A DNA stretch of 64,000 nucleotides from Owenia fusiformis (Eukaryota; Annelida; Polychaeta; Sabellida; Oweniidae): contig CAIIXF020000002.1 of assembly GCA_903813345.2 (NCBI GenBank), positions 9,732,650 to 9,796,649 of the forward strand, written 5' to 3'. The first letter of the stretch is position 1. Each line of letters starts with the position of its first letter. A program made the position numbers and the translations under genes. Under the pieces are notes generated by a model. That model saw only the letters and a program-made list of their open reading frames with translations. It did no database searches and was not told where the DNA came from. Positions 1-11,637 of this stretch are shown here, piece by piece.

Positions 1-2345
1 GGGGGTGGGATGCACCCATCGCACCCCCCTGGCTACACCTATGAGGCTACCAAACCAAAAATTTTAAAAGTGTCTGACCCCTGATTATAACGTTAACATT
101 AATGGCATGGCATTAAGTACATGTATACAATATACATACAATAACTTGAATATATACCCAATACTTATGTTTAATTACCGCCAATGTTTATAACTTTCAC
201 AATTCTTTAGTTCGTTAATTTATGGAGTAAGGGGTATAATGATGATCAATTAAAAACAAAATTGATTTTTTCTGCAAGTGCTACATTTTCTTTCAGGCTT
301 TTAGCTAACTTTTGCCAAGACGGTACACTCTCTAAAAAAAAACAAAGGGTTTAATTTTTGACAATTTTCGCCCAAAATCAAGCAAAAACTACTCAAATGG
401 TAAAAAATGCATGAATTTGCCCTCACCCTTGAACCCCCCTCCCTGGCTAGGGGCCTGCACCTCCAAATTTTGATAACCAAGTCAAGTAATAGGAAACGGG
501 ACAGTGTTGGGCAAATCCCCATATCAGTCATGTGAATACAGATATGAAAAATACATGAGTTGAAAGTACATGAAAGAATTTATATTTTTCAGAAATGTTC
601 TCATTCATGAGATTAACCATTATCGCTACTGTTATTTCCTGTTACATATGCTGTTACGTATAATATGTTGATGACAATAATGTTACTTGATGTCAATAAT
701 GTCACTCTGATGTCAATAATAGGGTTTGTTGTTCCTGTGAATAGCCGCTTTATAGATATGGTCACTTTAGCAACTAAGTCAGGATAATGTAATAAACACC
801 TATAAAACATTGTAACACTATTTTGAACAGATTATTGGGCATGAACTGTGGTGTTAGAAGTTAGAGTCCCATTAACAAAGGTTGTGAGATCAATAAACAC
901 ATAAACAAACCAATATCCTTTAATGTCATAGATAAATGTATTCAAGGGAATGAGAGATAACAGATCTGCCTACTAATTCCTTATATACAAGATGTCTACA
1001 AATGAAGTCAATGTAGATGTGATTTCATTCGCAAAATACAATAAAAAACGAGTGAAATTAGCGAGGAAAAAATAAATAGTCATGTAGTTCATACACTAAA
1101 TTGTTTAGAAGTGCAAGAAAAATTGATACCTCATTCAAATTTTTGAAAGATATCATGGGATATAAGTCGAGCAGACGGATTTTTCCTGCTAGCAAATGAT
1201 TCTCATTAAGATAGTGGATGATGCTTATACAACACGCCTATCATAGGACAGAGACTAATTACACAATTAATCTATACTATTGTTATATTCTTTGTAAACA
1301 CAAGAATCGCTGAAGCTGATTGGAATATACAAGTACAATTATATTGTGACAACATAACTAGATTAATAAGAAAATACACAATATACGGGGACTGAAAATA
1401 AATATACAAAATACAGAATCTAATGAAATAATATCGCCAAAATGAGGGTATTCAGAATCTAATGAAATAATATTGCTAAAATGAGGGTATAAATTTCATT
1501 AAAGTAGATATAATTCATTGAATAATTAATGACACGATATAAGTGTTTTATGGGTGTCATAAGGTGGTAAAAAACTGTTCAAACATAGAAACAATGGCAA
1601 AATGTTTTGGTTGAGTGGATTGATAGATCAGTTTTAAATATCTGATCTTGCTGAATGCTGTATCAGTTCAATTATTGTCTGATATAATAGTAATCAAGTC
1701 ATTTACTGCTACTTTAGTAAGTTTTAACGAGAACGTCAATTCAATCAACTAAGTCAACTTAAAGAGACAACATCGACATCGGCGAAATCGCAGAATATTA
1801 TAAAATATCAAACTGTGAGACGTAAAGGAAATATTATGTAATAATATTCAATAGAAAAATCAAAAATTGGAAAAAGTACAAATACACATATTTTTAGAAT
1901 GATCAATTAGATCAAAAGGTTTTGGATATTAGATTGATTGAAGATAAATGTGGAAAAGGTTCAGTGGATCAAATCCTAGAAATCTATATGTTATGGAAAA
2001 CAACATTTCATAAAAGTACAAAGTCGGATAACGTAATTACACAATTGCAGATACGTTATATTGGAAACTTAAACGATTGTGGCCCATTCAGATCTGGCCT
2101 TAAAAATGTCACAATAAAGAACTCGAACATTTACTTGTTTATTATATAAAAATAGGAAAGAAAAAATATAAGAGATTTATGATAGATATATAACGAAGCA
2201 ATCAAACTATATATCTATGAAAGGATTATAAAAATGATGAATATCCTGATATAATCAAACTATGTATCTATGAAAGGATGATAAAAATGATGAATATCCT
2301 GATACAGGACTGGATAACTGACAGATAATATCAAAGGAAAATAAA
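1..2345. other. No gene seen; AT-rich sequence with small repeats
   Basis: I see no convincing exon here. The first 40 bases and 301-480 resemble the C-rich dispersed repeat with a 'GTAGCCAGG...GGGGTTCA' core found again at 13383 and 34010. Short direct duplications occur at about 1414-1492 (about 40-bp unit, two copies) and 660-720 (TGATGTCAATAAT repeated). The few open frames are short, lack splice or family support and lie in sequence of intergenic composition. Confidence 0.6.
2203..2305. repeat. Two-copy direct repeat (about 52 bp)
   Basis: The stretch around 'ATCTATGAAAGGAT.ATAAAAATGATGAATATCCTGATA' is present twice in succession just upstream of the lectin start codon. It is a simple local duplication with no visible function. 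Confidence 0.6.
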
Positions 2346-5300
2346 ATGAGGATTATTACTTCAAGTTTTATTTTCACTATCATTTCTGAAGCTTTTAATT
2401 TCATAATGACAGGTCAGTAAATACTAACTTCTAAATAACTATAATACTAGCTGGTACGATTGTATAATTAATCAGAAAGTAGTTCAGTTTTGTTTGTCTA
2501 AATTAATAAAGACATATCATAGTGAATATAATTACCTAATATGAAGAAACAAAGATCTTGTGATTGACAGATGGCAAACATAGATCATGCATGCCATTTG
2601 AAGTATCCGAATAAATGCAAATTGTAGACTGTAAAATCTTTAAAAAATTCTCCAATTCTGTTCTAATAGATGTTAACTGACTCAGTTTATTTAGTATTGT
2701 CAATTTAATCTATCTTTGAAATTTTTGTGACAATTTAGTTTGTACCAAGTCAAAATATCACTGAGCAGGTCAAAATACCTATTGGACACTAAATTTATTA
2801 CCTTCTAATCAATTTTCAATCTGTTTTTTTGTCCCCACTCAGATATTTCACCTGGTCCTTAACAGCTAAAAATATCATCCAACCATGTGTTAACTTCATG
2901 TATTTTCAGAATCGTATGGACCATACCACGTAACAACGAAAGTATTTCCTAACAAATATATTAACTTAAATGTAGAACCTTCACAGAATTACGGCACCCT
3001 AGTGCTAAGAGACACGACAACTACAAATGTGTATTTTCACTCCCCATGTCTCGTTGCCAAAAATAAAGGACGTTCCGTGACACTACAATTCACGAACACA
3101 TCTGAGAACATCACAATGTATTTACAACACAACGATACTGAACTAGCTCAGACATACTTTTACGAGGATATTACATTCCAAAAAGCAGTTTACAAACTTG
3201 AGCCGACGCACGGCTACCAGGAGTTTGGCTATAATATAGGAGGTGGGAGTTTTGAACAAGTTGTGTATAACGTGACTGATGCTTCACAACCTCTCAATTA
3301 TTTCCACAAGACAAGTGAAAATTTTATACACGAATATAATATCAAGGCATTCACGTTCCAAACAACAGGTAAGAGTGTTCCCCTATCCATCCTCTCCCCA
3401 AGAAATTATTTCACCCCCTCCCCATCCTCTCCCCCCAAAAACTTATTTCACCCTCCCTCAATCCTCTCTCCCCCAAAAATTATTTCACCCCCTCCCCATC
3501 CTCCCCACAAAAAATTATTTCACCCTCCCTCCATCCTCTCTCCCCAAAAAATTATTTCAACCCTCCCCATCCTCTCTCCCCAAAAAATTATTTCACCCTC
3601 CCTCCATCCTCTCCCCAAAAAATTATTTCACCCCCTCCCCATCCTCTCCCCCAAAATATTATTTCACCCTCACTCCATCCTCTCTCCCCAAAAAATTATT
3701 TCAACCCTCCCCATCCTCTCTCCCCAAAAAATTATTTCACCCCTCCCTCCATCCTCTCTCCCCAAAAAATTATTTCACCCCTCCCCATCCTCTCTCCCCA
3801 AAAAATGATTTCACAAACATTGTTTCACAGATTGATAATCTAATTTTCATCTAAAACATACTTTTTCCATAATTTAATTCTTTATTATTCTTCAACAATA
3901 AGGAGGTTGAGCTCCACATATTTAAAAAAAACTTGTACGTGAATCTGTAATATGACGCGCCTCGGGGATGGGGCGCATCATATTTTGCTCAATTGCTCTG
4001 TTTATGGAGGGAAAAACTGATCTCTAGATTCTAAATTTAACTTCCAGGTTCTCTTGAAAACATGTAGCTTAGATTCTAAATTTTTAAGTTCCAGGTTCTC
4101 TTGAAAACATGTAGCTTAACCTCCCTAATGACATTTCCTCACAGCCCCCAATTATGTCATATTCTCAATCATTCCTGTTGAGCTAGTCTATAGTTTCAAC
4201 TTCTATGCATACAAAGTGATAGTTTCTTTACAGGCATACTTCATAGTGCAGTGGGCTCAAGTTACTTTTTACATAATATTTAATTATAAGCTCTGGTATT
4301 TTCATTAAAGGCCCCACCTGAAGTTTGAAAATATGTTTTCATTTACATATTTTTCATGACTTTAAAAGTTATCTTAGAGATTTTTGAAAAAACTTAATGT
4401 GTGAATTCTAAAATCAAGTTTTCAATAAATTCATGATTTTTTGAACAAAAAGTCAATCAGAAAACATTTTTTGAAATTATATCACATTTTGATAACTTTG
4501 GGTAAGGCTACAATATAAGCCAAAGTAGTTTAAACTTTATATGGGGCCTTTAAATAAGGTTTATGTCCCAGTCAATTGAGAATCTGTAAGTTACATATCA
4601 GTGCTAATGTTTTCCACCTTGAACTTTACATAGATTAAGTGACAAGACCTGAAAATCGTTTCTTTATATTACTTCAAATAAAAGTCTAATTGATTCCATA
4701 AAAGTACATTGATTGCAATCAATCTCCGACAGAGTTGCAAGCTTCCACAAGGTATTCCAGATCTTGGAAGTCATGCAGATGGAGGATGAAAAAGTCATCA
4801 TTAATTTAAGTCCAAAACAGTAGAACCTTATACCTTTATTAAATAGTCAGATTTTCTAATATATAATAAACATTATATTTGATAACATTAGCCTTGAACC
4901 TTTGCTAAAAACTTAAGTTAATCAAGTTTTTCTAGTATCACTTATTCCTTTAAGTTCAAGAATATTGAATAAACTAATCATTTCTATACAAACAACATTA
5001 CTTTCCACATACTTGTGTGTCAGGATCTAAGGCATTCTTGTATGCTGGATACCCATTTGCTTTTCAAAATTACATTTGATCTCTGTTCCTAAATTGATAT
5101 ATAGATCTTGATCACAGTAGATTCTTTGGGACAGTAATAAAAAGCGAACAAAAGACACACCAAGCGAACAAAAGACACACAAAGCGAACAAAAGACACAC
5201 CTGGTTCAAATAGAAACCTACGTAAAACATAAACATCTTAACATGTATATTGAGAACCATTATATCAATATACAAACTGCTCCGGACCAGACAAACACAC

Positions 5301-8300
5301 CCAGGGAGTCTATTCACGAAACCAAAAATGGTCCTTGACTAATTAGAAAAACACCATATTTTGCATAAATAGATAAAAAATAAATGCTTTCATTAAAGGG
5401 GATAAATAGATTCTGCATTATGTTATACAACCAAATCCACACCCTAGAGGTGTTAGAGGTCACTTTTGTCGACATAGATAAAGCAATTAAGCAGGGATAA
5501 TGTGTCAAATTCAATATCCTGTAACATTCAAATTGGTTGGATGAAATTCAATACTATATACACATGGTATCATAGTAACTTACATATGTCTATTTGACAT
5601 TACATCTGATACAAAAAACGATTTCCGAACTTCCTTGTTTGAATAGGAACAAATAGAGACTTTATTTTATTGCCAATAGCTATGAGGATATACATGTATA
5701 AGGCCTATAATCCCGATAGACTGATACAAAAAATCATATTGAACAAGGGACTTCCATTTTTAAAAAGTTTGGTTACAGCTTCATATATATATATATGTAT
5801 ATAAAACTCTATTCATATTCTGATTATGGTTTGGGATACAATTCCCTACATTGTTCATTTGCTTTAGAGTGTCATTGTTTTAGAGTTTTAAAGGTTATGT
5901 TTGAATTAAAATAAATCATAAATAAACAAAACAATAAATGTTAAAGTACTGAACAAAAAGTAAAATCGTTGCTTTGAAAATAACCCAGCATGTCCACAAT
6001 CTACCTGCTAAAGTGTAAGTCGAAATAAATAAATAAATAAAATAAATACATACATAAATAAATAAATGTGCCTGTTATTCAGATCTTGGAACTAATCTGC
6101 TTTTGCATTTGTGATATTATCAAGCGCCAGTCATTCACCTGATTGCACAAAATACAACTACAACTAACCGTTAAAGAGTAATAACAAGAGTTTCATAAAG
6201 AAAATGGGTCAAAAGCATAAAAAGTAAGACGATAATAATTTCAAATTCACATAAATATCTTTTAGAGCATCATTGTTATAAATAGTGCTGGATTATATCT
6301 AATAAAAAAATTACTGTAGAAACAAATACATCATACTTTTTTTCATAAAAAAGACTCTGGGAGAAATATGCGAGGACTTGTATTAAATATAGGTGCAATT
6401 GATTTCTTTTTATTTTAGAGGAAATTGGATGATGTTTCAGAAGTTAATGTCAATACTATATTCTGAATTCTTGAATCTCAATAGAAACAAATTATGTAAT
6501 TAATAAACTACCACTAAACGATTGCCGGAATAGTAATCCTTTAATTGACACCTAAGGCTATAGTAAATCGATTCTTTGTTTAGCATATTGTTATAAAGTA
6601 TGAGCATTTAATGAATTCTAATTTTTCTCCTCTAGTATTTCATCATCTTCCAAAAACGCTTATACAGGCAATGTCCTTTGGAATAAACGGAAATTTCTGA
6701 GAAAAAGATAAGATTCATGATTACTGATTCACAAATGATGATTGAATACTTATCATGTTAATTAACAGAAAAACGCTGGCAGAGATGCGAAACAATTTTT
6801 TTATATATCCTAGCCTTAGGTGAAAATTTGTTTCACAAAGAGCCCCTTTCTATGAACAATGAACAACGAATTGCATTAATCCTTGCATTAAGAACACTCT
6901 TCAGTTCAAGCCCACGTAGAACAAAATTACCACAATATAGGAACTCATTTACATGGTGAAATGTTAGGTGAATACGTCTAATACATAAAATAAGGTCAAA
7001 AATAGGAAAGGAATAAATAAACCAATACAACCTTAGCAGGAATACCAAAATTGGCAAAGCAGTATACTTCATTTTCAAATATTGTTTTTTAAATCTGAAG
7101 ATGGATATATTTATGCTAGTAATATAGATATATTATTGCTATTAAGATAGAAATATTATTGCTAGTAAGATAGATATATTATTGCAAGTACGATAGATAT
7201 ATTATTGCTTGTAAGATAGATATATTATTCCTAGTAAGATAGATATATTTTTGCTATATTATTGCTAGTAACAAAACAATAAGTTACATTTCAATATATA
7301 TATATATCTACAGTAAGACCTGTCTTAGTGAACACCTCTCTCGAGTGAACACCTGTCTCTATTGGGCACCATTCCAACTCACATTCTCAACTTTTTCTGT
7401 ATAAATTACCTTAATACCCTCTCTGTAATGAACACCAACTAACAATGAATTTTTTTTCTTGGAAAAAAATGTTCAATACGCAGGTTTAATGTGTATCTAT
7501 ATAAAGAAATATTTTCCCTAATTCAAGAGTGAATCTCCCTGACCATATAGATTGTTTTTTCTTTCACAAATTAGAAGTTTACCGATTGTATATGATCAAG
7601 TATTTGCAAGTACCTTTTCAATTTGTTGCCCTGAAATAAGTTCCCCTAAATTTCCCATGACCTTTTGCTAAATTCATATATTCACTGACAATCTTAGCTT
7701 TTCAGAAAATGTAAAATTCCATGGTCTTCTCTTGTCAAGGGAAAAAGTTTTCGTGACATTTCTTGATCATGGCAAACCTGACAAAAGTTGTGACTTCCAC
7801 TGTCAATTATATATTTTTTATATTTTAGGTGATGCCAATACAGTGCTGAAATGTCCCCCAAAGACAACATTAGTCGGTGACTTGTGCTATGGTCTCGCAT
7901 ACCACTGTATCTCCTACACGGCAGCTTTGAACCATTGCAAACAGCAGGGGGCTCAGCTAGGAGTCATGAACCACCACATATTAAGAGAGCTAGATGCCTC
8001 AGAAAAGTAAGCCAATTAAGAAAATGGACTCACAACATTTCTCAAACAATTTGTTCATTTTGATCAACATGTTTAAATTTTGAAATGTGAACACCTGCTA
8101 ATCCGAACACTTTTGGCCAGTAAAGGTGGCACTTGGATTAGAATGGTTTTACTATATGTCATTTCCCTATCTTTTTGCTTATGATAATACATATTTATTT
8201 CAAGTTTACAACATAATTTGTTTCCAGTGTTGGGTCATGGGAGACAAACAACAACATGGAATTCTGGGTAGGTGTTCAAATAAATGACACATCCTTGGAG

Positions 8301-9742
8301 CTGGCCAATGGCAGCACTATAACGGAGAGTAATCTAGCAGAGTTTCTGAATGTCACATCAACCCTTCCAGATAGCACAAGTGGGATGTGTTACACAATTA
8401 CTTTAGAAAATATCATCGAGATTAGAGACTGCAACGAGAATAATTACTATTTCTGTCAGGCAGAAAAGGGTAAGGCGTTATTATGTCTTTAGAATCAGTT
8501 AATAAGCAGTGTGAATCTAGAACTAGCATCTGACGTCCATGGATTTCTATTCTACTTCAAGATAACGATCATCAAATATAGCAGCTATGATAAAATTTAA
8601 GACACTATAACGTTCTTTGTTCAGATTATTTTTACATTCTTTATTACACAATGAACTTATATTATCTTTTATATCCTTTTGTGAAAAGTGAGACAGGTAT
8701 GAATTAATCCTTACAGTAGATGTGACATTACTTGTTAGTATACATGATTTAATTCTGTGTTAGTGTTACTAATTACTGTTTGACACCATCTGTGACAAGT
8801 ATACATTTATAACTCTTACGTATGTTTTCAGGTTACTATGACGACATATCCTTTTTAAATATCACATATACATGGGGATCCCGTGGTCAATGCACAAAAC
8901 ATACAACAACTAGTGCACCAATTACAACAACTACTACTGAAACAATTACAACAATTGGTGAAACAATTTCAACAACTGGTGAAACAAATACAAAAACTAC
9001 TGAATCAATTACAACAACTGGAGAAACAATTACAACAACTAGTGAAACAAATGCAACAACTAGTGAGACAAATGCAACAACACCAAATGCAGTATATTCA
9101 AGTTCATTCATTACTTTAATAACAACACCAACCACCTCAGAGACAACTGAAGACTTAACAACGATAGCTGATGATATAAATCAGACACTTGCACAAGCTA
9201 GTACAGCAACAACTAATGATAAAAGTACTTACTCGACAGATAGACAACTTTCTACAACAAATGATGATTTAACAACATTATCAACAACAATAAAACAGGA
9301 AATTATCACTCTCAAACAAAACGTTGTTGAAAAATATGTTCGAGCTAAGAAAATAGAATTTGAGCCTTCGGAATCACCCGTTGCCCCGGCGATAGGGATA
9401 CCCCCTCTGGTTGTCATGTTGATAATCATTGGAGCAATAATTCTATCAGATAGCAGTAAGATCATAGGAGATTTAAAGAAAGGGTTATCTCATGTGTATG
9501 ACTTTTGTCGGAGGCGGGTTGGTAAGCCAGATCACATTAAACAAAGTAACCCCAAACAAAGGGGCACCAAACGAAAAAATGTCAAACACAAAACTAAACG
9601 TTATAGCAAACAACGCAAAACTAAACATGATGCCAAACAAACTGTCAAGCAAGGTGATGTCAAAAAAGGTGATATACAACAAAGTGACACTTCTCAATAT
9701 GACACTGTACAGGGTGATCTTATACAATATGATCTTACATAG
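2346..9742 (+). CDS. Type I membrane C-type-lectin-like protein with Thr-rich stalk (5 exons)
   Basis: I join exons 2346-2412, 2910-3368, 7829-8006, 8228-8469 and 8832-9742. All junctions are GT-AG and phases match, giving 618 residues. Exon 1 encodes a short hydrophobic leader starting MRIITSS, a plausible signal peptide, which supports this start. Exon 2 encodes about 150 residues with several N-glycosylation sequons that I do not recognise as a named domain. Exons 3-4 encode a long-form C-type-lectin fold: the Cys pattern starts CPPKTTLVGDLC, 'FWVGV' stands at the WIGL position, and it ends CNENNYYFC. The EPN/QPD and WND calcium-sugar motifs are absent, so classical calcium-dependent sugar binding is doubtful. 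Exon 5 encodes a Thr-rich, mucin-like stalk (repeats of ETITTT type), a transmembrane segment at about 9387-9449 (core PPLVVMLIIIGAIIL) and a Lys/Gln-rich cytoplasmic tail of about 97 residues. It is likely a cell-surface recognition or adhesion protein; its ligand is unknown. Confidence 0.8.
3379..3806. repeat. CT-rich minisatellite in lectin intron 2
   Basis: About a dozen imperfect copies of a roughly 35-bp unit (core CCATCCTCTCCCC, then AAAAATTATTTCACCC) begin right after the exon 2 donor at 3369. The array keeps an open frame by chance, so open-frame translation wrongly extends exon 2 with Pro/Ser/His-rich sequence. The GTAAGAG donor and the phase match to exon 3 argue that it is intronic. 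Confidence 0.85.
3900..4130. repeat. Small inverted-repeat element with internal hairpin
   Basis: The ends are inverted (AGGAGGTTGAGCT on the left, AGCTTAACCTCC on the right). A GC-rich hairpin sits inside at about 3952-3992 (ATATGACGCGCCTC and GGGGCGCATCATAT). A unit of about 50 bp containing CCAGGTTCTCTTGAAAAC is present twice at the right end. It is MITE-like, with no coding capacity. Confidence 0.5.
4309..4549. mobile_element. MITE with TTAA target duplication
   Basis: Terminal inverted repeats AGGCCCCA...TGGGGCCT enclose 241 bp and are flanked on both sides by TTAA (4305-4308 and 4550-4553). TTAA duplication is the hallmark of piggyBac- or Kolobok-type transposases. The element is far too short to encode one, so it is non-autonomous. 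It lies in lectin intron 2. Confidence 0.7.
5137..5203. repeat. Three-copy 21-bp tandem repeat
   Basis: The unit AAGCGAACAAAAGACACAC is repeated three times nearly perfectly inside lectin intron 2. Confidence 0.75.
6022..6066. repeat. AAAT microsatellite
   Basis: A run of AAAT/ACAT tetranucleotides in lectin intron 2. Confidence 0.8.
7105..7275. repeat. GATAGATATATTATTGCTAGTAA minisatellite
   Basis: About seven imperfect copies of a 22-24-bp unit with GATAGATATATTATTGC lie upstream of the lectin-domain exons, in intron 2. Confidence 0.75.
7312..7440 (+). mobile_element. Pogo/Tigger-like terminal repeat fragment
   Basis: The sequence CAGTAAGACCTGTCTTAGTG, then AACACCTCTC, resembles the termini of pogo/Tigger Tc1-mariner elements. 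A reverse-complement relative lies at 21440-21512 (GAGGTGTTCACTGAGACATG, then TTAAACTG). Shorter GAACACCTCTAT-like pieces occur at 8086 and 13730. I infer remnants of one dispersed family. No transposase is seen next to it. Confidence 0.45.
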
Positions 9743-10138
9743 ATGACACTGTACAGGGTGATCTTATACAATATGATCTTACATAGATGACACTGTACAG
9801 AGTGATCTTATACAATATGATCTTACATATATGACACTGTACAGAGTGATCTTATACAATATGATCTTACATAGATGACACTGTACAGAGTGATCTTATA
9901 CAATATGATCTTACATATATGACACTGTACAGAGTGATCTTATACAATATGATCTTACATAGATGACACTGTACAGGGTGTTCTTATACAATATGATCTT
10001 ACATAGATGACACTGTACAGGGTGATCTTATACAATATGATCTTACATAGATGACACTGTACAGGGTGATCTTATACAATATGATCTTACATAGATGACA
10101 CTGTACAGGTTGATCTTATACAATATGATCTTACATAG
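9699..10138. repeat. 10-copy 44-bp tandem array containing the lectin stop codon
   Basis: Ten consecutive 44-bp units start ATGACACTGTACAGGGTGAT and end GATCTTACATAG. Copy 1 encodes the last residues of the lectin tail (DTVQGDLIQYDLT) and its TAG stop at 9740-9742. Copies 2-10 fall in the 3' untranslated region. Because 44 is not a multiple of three, the array does not extend the frame. Copies differ at only a few bases (GGG/GAG before TGATC, TAGATG/TATATG). Confidence 0.9.
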
Positions 10139-11637
10139 ACTGATTTTAATTAATAAAATGTATGGTACCCATGATTTGAAAACGAGTGCAAACTGTGTGT
10201 GGAGACAAGCCATTTATTCATCATTAGCCTAAGCTCTTTTTGGGGAAAATAAGGACCCTTTTATTACCTCATGATAAAACCATAATGGGACACATCTTAC
10301 ATGTAACAGTAATTTGTATTGTGTTCCATAATTTCTCATAAACTCTCAGGCCATTTATATGTTATTAATAACAATTAATAATAAATTAATTGGTTTTAAG
10401 TGTGTTTTATGGGAGTTTATTATAACGCCGCAATTGTTAGGTTTAGAAGTAAACAAAACTGGTTGCTAGGTAGGAGAACAGAATGTAGGTCAGCAACGGT
10501 ACCATTTTTCATCCATTTTTATTTGAGGCTGGAGGAAGAATTGATTTCTGAGTGAATCTTGTAAGTATTTGCCCGCCAACCCTCCCCCATGTACCACCCA
10601 TGAATTATCCCCCAACTAAGGTGAGATCAAGAAAATGGTTTGATTAGTGATACATTTAATTAGTGATACATGAAGGTAAGCAACTAAATTAATCACTGTT
10701 ATGTTGGTCTAATGTATTTTTATATTTTCAGAGATAATCTAGCTCATTAAAACAAAAACTAAAATATGTAACAGTAATGACTACTCCCTAAAAAACCCAC
10801 ATAGACTGAAAATACAAATAAAAGGAATTAGCAGAAAGAGTGAAAAATAAGGCATAATTTAATGCATTATATTCTATCACATTATAAGATCATAACCATA
10901 AATTCAAGTAAGGATAAAGTCATAAGATAACACCTGAAGTATTTATTGAGTTTTTTAAGATAGCTTCAGATAGTCTTTTGTGGTTACTATGTTAACTAGC
11001 TCCAATGGATATAAGAATTATGATATACTGACATCCCAATCTATGAAATGAAAACAATTACAATGGATAAATAAATAAAGAGATAAAAAGATGTTACATT
11101 ACATATTACATTGCCTGTGTATCTTTAAATGAGTTGATCCCTATAGCCTGTATAATATTACCACTGGCAATAGGTCAGGTAATTTGTTAGTCATTCAATT
11201 GTGCTTCTCATATCCATGGCCTATAAGCTAAACCCAGCAGATTTTCATGGCACCACAAGACCGGACAAAGTTGCCAAGTTCAAATTCATTGGGAACCAAT
11301 CAAATGACTTTGTGTAGATGATATGCCCACTTCGGTGTCATCTTGGGTTTCAACATGGGTTTCACCAGATGTTTGGTAATAAATAATTGAAACAATAATT
11401 GAATGCAGTGATCTCCCCAGCATTAAAGCAAGTGGGCGCAGCACTCATCTGAGATTTTGAAAATAGGCTTGCACAAACCTGAAAATCCATTTGCACCCAC
11501 TTGAAAATGAGTAAAATCATGAAACATTTGCATATTTTGACCAATTTTGGTCTGAATTGAGAAAATGAGAATTTTGCACCCACTTGAGAAAAAATCCTGT
11601 GGAGATCACTGGAATGTTATGTATATCATGCCCTTAC
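10139..11637. repeat. Non-coding stretch with a dispersed GCACCCACTTG repeat
   Basis: No exon could be supported on either strand; in particular, nothing resembles the acidic or Lys-rich SDAD1 C-terminus. About 11395-11615 is a dispersed repeat (GATCTCCCCAGCATTAAAGC at one end, TTTTGCACCCACTTGAGAA at the other). An inverted relative is at 25697-25862 and a partial one at 19440-19510. Confidence 0.6.

Noticed and set aside
3369-3854. Pro/Ser/His-rich coding extension of lectin exon 2
   Set aside because: The donor GTAAGAG at 3369 and the phase match to exon 3 make this intron; the open frame is a by-product of a CT-rich minisatellite.
8883-9135. Gln/Leu-rich and Val-rich frames overlapping the lectin stalk
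   Set aside because: These are shadow frames of the ACA-rich Thr-repeat coding sequence.
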